Assembly: GCA_949130495.1 (NCBI GenBank)
Contig: OX422210.1
Coordinates: 639,616,585-639,680,584 of the forward strand
DNA from: Sambucus nigra
Lineage: Eukaryota > Streptophyta > Magnoliopsida > Dipsacales > Adoxaceae
Direction of reading: 5' to 3'
Length of the DNA: 64,000 nucleotides
Notes under the pieces: generated by a model
What the model saw: the letters and a program-made list of their open reading frames with translations, nothing else
Told to the model about the DNA's origin: nothing
Database searches by the model: none
Shown: piece after piece, positions 55,821-64,000 of the stretch
Numbering within the stretch: position 1 is the first letter of the stretch
Layout: every line of letters starts with the position of its first letter
Made by a program: the position numbers and the translations under genes

Positions 55821-56229
55821 GGATATGCATTTTTATTTTTTTCTTGCTTGAATCCCTTATCCTCTATGCACTTTCCTTTTTAGCTGAGACTGAAAAGATG
55901 ATGGGATGTTTATTTATTCAGAAAAAGAGAGTAAATTAACTCTGGGAAAAGATTTATTTTGGAAATAATAAGTAAAAATTGATAATTAAAATGACCCGGG
56001 GGTAATCAAAATAAGGATTTCCTTTTAAGAATTTAATTTTGACAAAATAAGAAAGATGGATTTTTCCCAAATAAGGGGGTTGCTAATTGGCATACCCCTT
56101 ATCCTGCTTACTGGCATATGGGTCAAGTCAAATCACTTTAAGGCTTTCGTTGCAATTTCCTCCACATCTTGTAAGGCTGGAATTTACTTGAATTTTCAGA
56201 GTCTTTATCTTTTTGCCAAGTTTTTTGTG
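55818..56229. other. Spacer between the two plus-strand pseudogenes
   Basis: AT-rich, no conserved ORF; 56056-56355 is open but overlaps the following promoter and resembles nothing known. It probably holds the 3' untranslated part of the PMD gene and the promoter of the next. Confidence 0.5.
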
Positions 56230-56238
56230 TATAAAAGG
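56230..56238 (+). promoter_or_regulatory. TATA box of the DUF7745-like pseudogene
   Basis: TATAAAAGG, 85 bp upstream of the ATG at 56315, with a CT-rich leader between. Confidence 0.6.
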
Positions 56239-56314
56239 AAAGGTAAGGAATGTGATTCTTCCACCCATACCCACTTTTTTTTTTACTTTTTGATTCTTGC
56301 TTTATTATTCCCAA

Positions 56315-57604
56315 ATGTCCCTTCCGCTGCATGCAAAATTTTCCTCCTACCTTGATGGTCTAGAGGCCATGTGTTTGTATAATGTGAACTACGAGGCTTT
56401 CAACCTATGTTGAGTCTCTCTGTGGCGTAATCGAGTTATTGACTGGAATGTGCTAGCGGTGGTAGTATAGTTTTGGAACCCTGAAGACCATGTCTTCCAT
56501 TTTGGCCTAGATGAGGTCTGTCCGACTTATAAAGAACTCTCGTCCATGTTGGGGATCAGCCCCAGTGTAACGACAACTATGCCTGAATTTTCTCATTCTT
56601 CTCGAGCATTATTAGCGGAGTTTTTCCGTGTTTCCCCGTCGGTGGCTCGACCATTTATTACCGTGGGATGATTTACTTTTAGGCTATTATGTACTCAGTG
56701 CGCTTGAGGGATTTTGATGATGCAGGCTATGTCAGAGTTGTTGCCTTGGTCCTTACTGCGTGGATTTTGCTATCGACGGGAGACTTAATGGTGGATCCCC
56801 AGTTTGTTGTGTTAACCGCATGGATGTCTTATCGTCACAATCATGTTGTTGTGATACTTGCTGAGACTCTGAATAGTCTTGATGCTTGGAGAGAAGGTCG
56901 CTCTGATTTTCTAAGGAGGAGCCCATTGACGTTGTTCACATCGCTTGGTGAGAGGTTTTGTATGGTGGTTCATCCTGAGTACACCTTCGCGAGTGTGCCA
57001 AATTTCTTTGCTCGGTACTTTTCAGTTTCGTCCCATCTATAGAGAATTGGGTCAACTGGTTTGTAGAGTATGGAGCTCAATGTCTTCGTTGGTCGATGCT
57101 GTGGTGGGGAGAATTGTAGCCTGTTCTAGAGCTGGGAGAGTATTGATATATGCGATTAGTTGGCCTGTGGTAGACTTCATTCTATTTCCCTTGGCGTCTT
57201 CTACAGTAAGTTGGGTGGGAGCAAAAAGTTCCTCTTCGCACACTAGACTTATTTTTGGTGGAGGACCTGACTCAATCCCGATGCATGATGTTGGGTTCTT
57301 TATGGAAAGGTCATCGGTCATCTACCCATCTATCTCAATTTATTGTAAGGGTCTGGCATATTCCTGGTGACTTTTTGAAGTGGCTGTGGAAACGAGTAGT
57401 GGGGAAGATCCTGGCAGAAGAGATTAGCTAAAGGTGGTTTTGTTCTTTTCGACACCATAGAAGGGGGTAGTGGTTTTTTCTAGAATGGTTAGGGCATACC
57501 ACTCCATGGAGCACATTTAGAATATTAACCAAGTGGAGGAGACTTGGGGACCTACGGGGGCTGAAAATGATGATGAGATAGGGTCTTCTGGAAGTTGTGG
57601 ATAG
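56315..57604 (+). pseudogene. DUF7745-like plant protein gene, degenerate
   Basis: From the ATG a single frame, with two stops, runs to about 56690: MSLPLHAKFSSYLDGLEAM, then VSLWRNRVIDWNVLA and FWNPEDHVFHFGLDEVCPTYKEL, SSMLGISPSV. The 'FWNP-DHVFHFG--E-CPT--E---LLG' pattern is that of plant DUF7745-type proteins. After a frameshift the frame at 56689-57042 continues with LRDFDDAGYVRVVALVLTAW and VVVILAETLNSLDAWREG. A further shifted part (57050-57320) has weak similarity to the Trp/Pro-rich end of the family. The family function is unknown; copies are frequently found beside or inside Tat retrotransposons. Overlapping antisense ORFs are shadows. Confidence 0.5.
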
Positions 57605-58109
57605 AATTTTATGAAGCTGGGGATAATTTGTGTGAACCAAGGGGAAAGCTTGTGTTTTTTTCTGTTTTTTTCGAAATAAATTTGGTGTAACTTGATAGGG
57701 TTGTTGTTTTAAAACTGATTTGAGTCAGTGAAAAGGGGTGGTTTGTTTAATTCCCTTTGTTGATACTTCATGTAATGGTGTCTTATTTCCTTATTTGAAA
57801 TAAAAAAATATTTTTTATCATATTTTGTTATGCCTCTTTATGAGTTTTGCATTTGATCTATCTATACCAATCACTAAGGCGTAGATAATCCTTTTGTTCG
57901 TGTAAATGATAAAATGGATCGTCATTTTTTAAGGTTAAAAAAGAATAACATTTATGAAAAAGAAGTAAATTGTGCCCATGTAAGGCGTATGGGCTGCCAA
58001 CGTATCTCTAGGGGTTTTAAAAATAATTTACTAGTTCCATTTTAAAAGTAAAAAGTTTTTTTGAGAGGATAAGCCCCACGTAGTTCTGGGTAGAGCGAAA
58101 TTAAGAGAT
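57605..58109. other. Intergenic stretch with AATAAA and a Tat-type 3' block
   Basis: 57798-57806 (GAAATAAAA) could serve as poly(A) signal for the plus-strand gene. On the minus strand 58085-57975 contains CAGAACTACGTGGGGCTTATCC and, about 65 bp later, GATACGTTGGCAGCC, the same block as near 17590-17630 and 6936-6990. It is usual just after integrase or in the LTR of Tat elements and fits the minus-strand element to its right. Confidence 0.6.
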
Positions 58110-59330
58110 TTTTTTGGATAAAATGGAGATGACAAGAGTCATAACGCTCCGAGATTTTGGACTAAGGTTAGAAATTTTTTAGACGGTTCAAGTAAACTGG
58201 ACGTGCCATCTCTTCTCCATCGAGGTCTATAAACATAGCGGCGCTGCCTGACAAGATCTTCTTCAGTATGTAGGGGCCGCTATAATTCGACTTGAATTTC
58301 CCTCTAGGGTTCCAGACGGGTTCTACGTTCTCTTTGAGGGCAAGGGCTCATTCTTGAAGACCATGGTCCTTGACTCTTCAGTTGAATTATCACGCTATGT
58401 AGAGATGGTATCCTTGTATATAGTATAGATCATTTATCCTCTTTTCATCCAAGAGTAACAGTTCGTCAAAATGACTCTGATGCCAGTCTTCTTCGCTAAC
58501 TCTACTCTCAATCATGATGCGTAGGGAAGGTATTTCTAGCTCAATAGGTAGGACTGCTTCCATATCGTATACCAGAGAATTAGGGGTAGTCCCAGTAGAT
58601 GTTTTGACAGAAGTTAGGTAGCCCCAAAGGTCATAAGGGATTCGGTCGGCCCAATCTCTGTAAGTCTCGATCATTTTTCTGATGATGGCTTTGAGGTATT
58701 TATTGGCGACTTTGACAACACCATTAGTTTGGGATCAGTAGTGAGAAGATTTGTGTCTCTGAATCCTGTACTCGTCTATGAACTTGACTTCAAAGTGTAA
58801 CCCATTATATGATACTAGTTCATGGGGAACCCCGTATCGGTAGATGATGTTTTTTCTGATAAACTTGGCCACTTTCTTAGCATTCAGCATTGCATATGAC
58901 TCGGCTTTGACCCATTTGGTGAAGTAATCAACGGTAACTAGGAAAAAATCATGCCTATTTAAATCCTTGGATGTGACCTTCCCTATGATGTCAATGCCCC
59001 AGGTGGAGAACGGATAGGGAAAAATCATATTGTATAATTCTCTAGGAGGTAAGTACTGGGGGTTAGAAAACTACTGGCTTTTGAGTCATTTTCAAACATT
59101 GACGATGCAATCCTGAACTATGATGGTACAATATTACCCTTGGCGTATGATTTTCTTAGCAAGCATATGACCATTCATATGGGGTCCGCATTCCTTGTTG
59201 TGGATTTTTTGTATTATTTCTTCAATGTCATCCCCTGTAATGTAGTGTAAATTGGTTTCGTCAAAGTTTCTCTTGAATATTGCTTTGTCACAGATGATGT
59301 AGTGAACAGTCCTTCTATGAAGGGTCACAC
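58110..59330 (-). pseudogene. pol: Tat-lineage integrase, degenerate (minus-strand element)
   Basis: Read right to left: the N-terminal piece 59134-59328 with IHNKECGPHMNGHMLAKKI (zinc His residues; the C-x2-C that should follow is lost in stops). Then 58735-59028: STWGIDIIGKVTSKD with the first catalytic Asp, VDYFTKWVKAE, and VPHELVSYNGLHF, where the catalytic D-N-G has become Y-N-G. Then 58390-58674: DRIPYDLWGYLTSVKTSTG and TPNSLVYDMEAVLPIELE. The C-terminal end (MFIDLDGEEMARPVYLNRLK) reaches about 58160. It could not integrate. Confidence 0.8.
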
Positions 59331-59391
59331 GACCTTTCTTATCAGTGTCCTAGGGATACCTACTATGCTTGAAGAGACACTAAATTTTGTA

Positions 59392-59886
59392 TTACCATAA
59401 CCCGATCATATCAGAATCCTCCTCAGTAATGAGTTCAATGTGGTAGCAGTGTGAAGGCTTAGCTTGTTTCTGAACCAAGAAAGGGGGCATTTTTATTCCT
59501 TCGGGCATGTCGACCATGGAGGACAGGGTACCAAGGTCATCATATAAGTTGTTCTTTGTGCAAGGCAGGTAGTAAAAAGTGATATCTTTGAACTGGGAGG
59601 CCAGCTCTTCTAGGTGAGCATAGAAGGGTAAGATCTTTTCGTGTTTGAGTTTCCATCTTCTAAGGACTTGCCTGATGACGAGGGAATATTCTCCATAGAC
59701 ATCTAGGTATTTGATATTTTTCTTGAGGGCAACTTTGAAGCCTATAGTGCATGCCTCATATTCGATTATATTGTTAGTGCAAGGGAAGTCTAATTTGATA
59801 GCGATGCGAGTGTGAGAGTCATCAGGGGCGATAAAGATTAGCCTAATGACGCACCCTTTCTTATTGGCAGCACCTTCAAAGAACAT
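59392..59886 (-). CDS. pol: Additional RNase H domain of Tat element (164-codon open piece)
   Basis: Opens with MFFEGAANKKGCVIRLIFIAP (Asp of the usual FDGA replaced by Glu), then KLDFPCTNNIIEYEACTIGF with the second acidic residue, and YGEYSLVIRQV (normally GDSxLVxxQV; the Asp is replaced by Tyr-flanked Gly-Glu). The tail LEELASQFKDITFYYLPCTKNN matches the I-x-x-x-x-R-x-x-N block. A second plant-type RNase H between RH and INT identifies the Tat lineage. Substitutions at acidic residues suggest it is inactive even though it is open. Confidence 0.75.
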   Translation of the reverse strand: MFFEGAANKKGCVIRLIFIAPDDSHTRIAIKLDFPCTNNIIEYEACTIGFKVALKKNIKYLDVYGEYSLVIRQVLRRWKLKHEKILPFYAHLEELASQFKDITFYYLPCTKNNLYDDLGTLSSMVDMPEGIKMPPFLVQKQAKPSHCYHIELITEEDSDMIGLW

Positions 59887-60500
59887 TTTCCATCTTAGGT
59901 ATTCTTGAGAAGTGTAAAGGATATCTTCATCCTGAAATTCGAAGACCTAAACATCGGTTCCCTCCATAAGGTAGTCATAAAGGTATTCAGAGATAGCTCT
60001 CCCTTTTATGGATTTTTGCGTAATGTACACGATATCTAACTCAGCTAGCATCATCAACCAAAGGGATATTCGGCTAGATAGGGAGGGTTTATCAAGAAGG
60101 TGCTTGATAGGATCCATTTGGGAGACTAGTTTGATGGGCAAAATGAGCTTATAATGCCATAACTTTTGAGTGACCCTGACTAGGGCGGTGCATGATTTTT
60201 CTAAGGTAGTGTAATTGACTTCATACCCGGATAATTTTTGAGTGGCATAGTAGATGGCCTTATCCTTACGAGATTCTTCAATTTATTGGGCTAACAAAGC
60301 CCCTGTTACCGTATCTGTTATGGTTAAGTACAAGATTAGGGGTAGACCTAGTTGTAGCGGCATAAGTATCGGAGGTCGGGTAAAGTATTTCTTAATTATG
60401 TAGAAGTCTTCCTGATAGGATTCATTCCAAACTTTGTTAGAATCCTTCCAGAGGATTTTAAAGATGGGATCGCAAATAAAAGTCAAATGGCTGATGAATG
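59887..60500 (-). pseudogene. pol: Primary RNase H region of the minus-strand Tat element
   Basis: Pieces 60283-60486 (FKILWKDSNKVWNESYQEDF, then PPILMPLQLGLPLILYLT, DTVTGALLAQ) and 59947-60141 (KLVSQMDPIKHLLDKPSLSS, LAELDIVYITQKSIKGRAI) are the connection and RNase H segments in normal order. They are separated by stops. Confidence 0.75.
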
Positions 60501-61400
60501 GACTGATGTACTATAATTTACCTAGGAATCCTCGGACTTCCTTCTCCGTTTGTGGTGGTTGCATCTCACGTATATATTTCAACTTGGCAGGGTCTGTTTT
60601 GATTCCCTTTTCACTGACCATGAATCTTAAGAGTTTTCCTTTTGTGACTTTAAAAATGCAATTCTGTGGATTTAGTCACATTTGGTATCGCCATAGTCGT
60701 TCGAAGAACTTTCGAAGGACGGAAATGTGACCTTCTTGAGTCCTAGATGTAATAATCATGTCGTCTAAATAGATTTCGACCTCCTTGTGTATCAAATCAT
60801 ACAATATAGTTATGGAAGCCCTTTTTAGGTAGTCATAACGTTCTTAAGCCCGAATGGCATGACAATTTAGCAAAAGGTTCCCAAGGGGGTGATGAATGCA
60901 ATTTTCTCCTGATGGTCACGGTACATTTTAATTTGTTGTATTCGGTGAATCCATTGAATAATGACTTGAGGGCGTGGATGGTTGTGTTTTCCACAATCAT
61001 GTTTATATTGGGCAATGGGTAATCGTCTTTTGGAGATGCTTTGTATAAATCTCGATAGTCGATGCATATGTAGAATTTTCCTCTTGATTTCAGCACAGGG
61101 ACGATGTTGGCGAGCCATATGGGATATTCTATCACGTGGATGAAGCTTACGTTCAACTGCTTGACTACTTTTTCTTTGACTTTGCGTGACCATTCGGTGT
61201 GGAGTTTCTTTAGCGTCTGTTTGATCGGCTTGCATTTGGGGAATGTCTGTATCTCGTGATGAGATATTTCTGGGTCAATGCAGGGAATGTCATCATAAGA
61301 CAATGCAAATACATCCACGAATTCTTTTAATAACTCCTTGAATTGCATGCGCTTATGCTTGTTAAGGGTGGACCCTTTCCCCATCTCTTATTGTTGGCTA
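60501..61400 (-). pseudogene. pol: Reverse transcriptase of the minus-strand Tat element
   Basis: The open piece 60833-61384 has the approach region (EFVDVFALSYDDIPCIDPEI), VKEKVVKQLNVSFI, VPVLKSRGKFYICIDYRDL and SPKDDYPLPNINM, then ALKSLFNGFTEYNKLK (FMDGFSGYNQI in active relatives, so the catalytic Asp is Asn). After a frameshift the second catalytic block reads IYLDDM near 60755-60775, followed by the thumb GKLLRFMVSEKGIKTDPAK in broken frames. The plus-strand ORF 60434-60730 is antisense. Confidence 0.8.
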
Positions 61401-62111
61401 TTAAAACCGAGAACGATAACAACAGTTTCATCCTCATTAATTTGAACACGATTATGTTATTTGGTATTAACCTTATTAAGATCGGATAAGAATTTTTTTT
61501 TGCAAAGTCGTAAACATTAAGGTTTTGATTATAATCAAGATAATTAATGTAAGGCACAATAAGATACCTAAAATCCCATTTGCTTCACTTTTGGGAAAAG
61601 CAGTATTGAGAATCTCGTCAAATAAGGTCTCGGTTATATTGATATCAGAAGAAGGATAAGTAACAACGGGTGAAGAGATATGGTAAACAGTAAGGTTGGG
61701 TTGAATCTCAGCAGGTTAGAATGGTGTATTATTTTAGTTGAGAAGAGACCTGTCAGTAGCCTTGATCAGAGGGGGCGGGTCTGATGGTGTAGCGTCTGAA
61801 TTGATCATACAGAGAGTCAACCCTGGTGTCTGTAGGTTGAATGAGTCTTCGAAATCACTTTCCTCGAATACCTCGGTAAATGTTACGATTTTATGAGTGA
61901 GAGGTTTCACTTTATACTAGCAATCTTCAGCCCAAGAGTTTTTGTCTAGAAAGAAGATTTCCATCACCAATTTCATCTTATCATTGGCATGGTCATACCA
62001 TGGTTCAGGGAAGTTGTAGAAAGGGAAGTCTTCACCCTCCTTGATAAATCTTCCACTCATGAAATCTCTCGAAATAGTCTTTGCCTCTTTTAAACCCCTT
62101 TTCAGTCGTGG
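61401..62111 (-). other. Linker between protease and RT of the Tat element
   Basis: Minus-strand frames are broken; only low-similarity acidic linker codons occur, as is usual for this part of Tat polyproteins. ORF 61327-61557 partly overlaps it. Nothing else is seen. Confidence 0.45.
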
Positions 62112-63060
62112 TTAGCAGAGCGCTTTGAGTGAAGGATAATAACCCATACCATATGGGGGAAAGGCCTCTTTCAGGACTATGGGATCAAATATCCCTAGTT
62201 GATGTCGCCTCAACCTCAGTCCGATCATGAAATGTATATTCTTGAACATTTGGATCACATTGATGTTGTCGGGAGGGATGTGTTCTGGACAAACCCGATA
62301 TTTGAAATTATCTCCTACTGAAAGGGGAAGCGTATCAACTCTGAAGTCGAAGAGGAGCATTTCATTCATCCCACATCGTATTTCTAATATCGGATTGCTG
62401 TGTTGGCATTTTTTGTGCCATCATCATCCCTTAAAATGGTGATAACTTGCCCTTTGGTGAAGAATTTTAATTTTTAATGAAGGGAAGAAGATACCCTTGG
62501 ATGCTATGAAGCCATGGTCGACTAAGAAACATGTTGAAGCATGCATGTATATAAATAACTTAGAATTCAGTGATAGGATTGATAGGGCCAACCCCTAATA
62601 TGAGTTTTATGGATCCCATCACCTCTCGATGGGTATTATCATAAGCACGAACTGCGTCAGAAGTGAGAGTAAGGTCACTGAATTTTAATTCCAAGCAATT
62701 AAAGGTTATGAGCGAACAAACTTTGATGGAGGATCCGTTGTCTATAGGTGAAAGTGGGACTATCTTTCCCAGCACTTAAACGGATATGTTGAGGGAATAG
62801 TTATGATTGGTATCAATCTTTAGAATTTCTTCTTCGGAGAAGGAAAAGAGTCTAGTGGAGGTCAAGGACCCAACTATGTTTACATATTCTTCAGGAGTGG
62901 TGGAAGGAGGGACTGTGGGCTCTATGAGAAGCTTTATCAGAGAATTTCGGTGTAATTGGGAAGACATGAAGAGTCCCCATAAGGTGATGTTAGCTTGACT
63001 CTTCTTGAGTTGATCCAGAATTTTTCTCACTTCAACGGTTATTTTTAGCATGGGAAGTTT
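62112..63060 (-). pseudogene. pol: Protease region of the minus-strand Tat element
   Basis: Piece 62776-63051 is the pre-protease segment (NITLWGLFMSSQLHRNSLI, then LFSFSEEEILKIDTNHNYSL). Piece 62560-62775 has IDNGSSIKV, an aspartic protease site of the D-[NS]-G-S-S type, then LTLTSDAVRAYD and GVGPINPITEF. Shifted piece 62112-62369 gives the downstream block (LLFDFRVDTLPLSVG, FPPYGMGYYPS). Stops and frameshifts separate the pieces. Confidence 0.7.
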
Positions 63061-64000
63061 TTCGACAACTCCTCCCTTATTTGTTCTCGACGGCTAAGGA
63101 TTCAGACCCCTGTAGTGTCTTACTGATCTGTTCATGTAGTTTATCGAGGTGGGGAAAAACAAGAACCCCGTGTCTTCATCTATTTATGACTGAATGGCTA
63201 CTTTACTAATTTCCCCAACATGTCTTCGAAGGATATCATTCCGCACATGCTGACTTTTCCCTAACTCGATTCATCATTCAAGTTGTCAAATTTGCCCCCC
63301 ATCTGGTGGCGAAGATGTATTCTTACCAATAGAAATGCATGCATTCAATACCCTCAAAGGTTTCCTCATATAAATCTTCACACTCAATGGGGAGGTGCAA
63401 GAGTGAAGGAACCAACTGCCCTTGAAGCTTAAAAGTAGTGAGTAGTTCAAAAATGTTGCAGATCTAACTATTCTGTCAAAATATGTCGGCCATGATCTGT
63501 ACCACATCTTTTAAATTAATTTCTTCAATAGGTACCACCCATTCATCTGATTTTGAGCCCATTTTTGGGCTCCCATGAATAGGCCGCTGAATTTCTAATA
63601 GTCGATGGTCATCTCGGTGGGCTATTTCAGCCCAAACTCTAGAAGTTGGTTTAACACACCTACTAGCTCCATGTTTTAGCCCTCGGACCGAATGAACACG
63701 ATAATGCAAGACCTTGTGAAGAGTGACAAACGTTGATCGGTGAAGTAGGCAGGTTATAAGAGAAAATGAGAGAAAACTTTGAGAGGTTTGGGTGAGATGA
63801 TAGGTGTTTTGCTGGGTATAATTTGAGTGGATAGATAAAATTCTGGGTTATTTTCTAGGAAGACTTCATTTGCATTTTATAGAAGTGGGTTGTTGGTGGT
63901 ATTGGGTTTAGGATCTTTTGGTAGAACAATGAGACCGCGGTCAATCAAGACTCGAAGCACATTTCTGAGATGGAAGCATTAATTAGTAGTGTGTCCCGTA
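63061..64000 (-). pseudogene. gag: 3' part of Tat gag, running off the window
   Basis: At 63880-63999 the minus strand reads GHTTN, a stop, then CFHLRNVLRVLIDRGLI, which is the Tat gag zinc-knuckle-like C-terminus (C-x-F-H...GHTTxxC). Downstream 63476-63709 and 63286-63507 are short open pieces of the gag-protease linker. The rest of gag and any 5' LTR lie beyond position 64000. Confidence 0.6.

Noticed and set aside
58390..64000. A functional gypsy element
   Set aside because: Catalytic residues are changed in RT and INT and probably in the additional RNase H, and frames are broken in every domain.
1..64000. tRNA or rRNA genes
   Set aside because: Only tRNA-complementary primer sites were seen; no cloverleaf-type or rRNA-like sequence was recognised.

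Overview
This is repeat-rich nuclear DNA of a flowering plant. Almost everything recognisable is retrotransposon-derived: Ty1/copia and Ty3/gypsy polyproteins, long terminal repeats (LTRs), tRNA-primer sites and polypurine tracts. There is also a hAT-type miniature transposon and two decayed genes of plant-specific type (a plant-mobile-domain gene with introns, and one resembling the DUF7745 family). I found no intact single-copy host gene, no rRNA or tRNA gene, and nothing bacterial. The species cannot be named from the sequence.

Layout. 1-5.1 kb: what looks like a long minus-strand gypsy LTR (about 3.4 kb) with its primer site and some leader. 5.1-10 kb: TE relics in which Tat-type LTR words, a gypsy LTR start and a minus-strand copia-like remnant can be read. 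10-17 kb: a decayed Ty3/gypsy Tat-lineage element on the plus strand (gag, PR, RT, RH, second RNase H, INT), split at 14650-16037 by a solo LTR. 17-18.3 kb: a Tat-type LTR/UTR fragment. 18.46-26.83 kb: a complete but inactivated Ty1/copia element (copia-1) with 5-bp target-site duplications (TSDs), sitting in a degenerate ~165-bp tandem repeat. 27.5-28.3 and 51.7-52.1 kb: the two halves of one 48-bp minisatellite, separated by a second, older copia element (copia-2) of the same lineage. The 3' LTR of copia-2 is itself split by a ~13 kb array, 38302-51295.

That array is the clearest structural novelty. It reads LTR-internal-LTR-internal-LTR. It is a non-autonomous gypsy-like element with no pol and one acidic gag-position ORF, on the minus strand. 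The array as a whole is flanked by a single TSD (ATCAC). Its second internal region carries a solo LTR of a related family with its own TSD (TATAC). The nesting is therefore minisatellite, then copia-2, then tandem array, then solo LTR, each step supported by a target duplication.

52.7-57.6 kb: two degenerate plus-strand genes, each with a TATA box. The first keeps recognisable introns and is broken by an 801-bp hAT-like MITE with a perfect 8-bp TSD. They point tail-to-tail at a minus-strand Tat-lineage gypsy element (58.1 kb to the window end; INT, aRNH, RH, RT, PR, gag). Tat elements are known to carry extra antisense ORFs downstream of pol, so these genes may be cargo of one very large Tat element whose 3' part also contains the tandem repeats.

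A recurring signal deserves attention: in three LTR families here, short palindromic or near-palindromic motifs recur at 22-23 bp spacing within the U3 part of the LTR, upstream of the TATA box wherever one can be identified.
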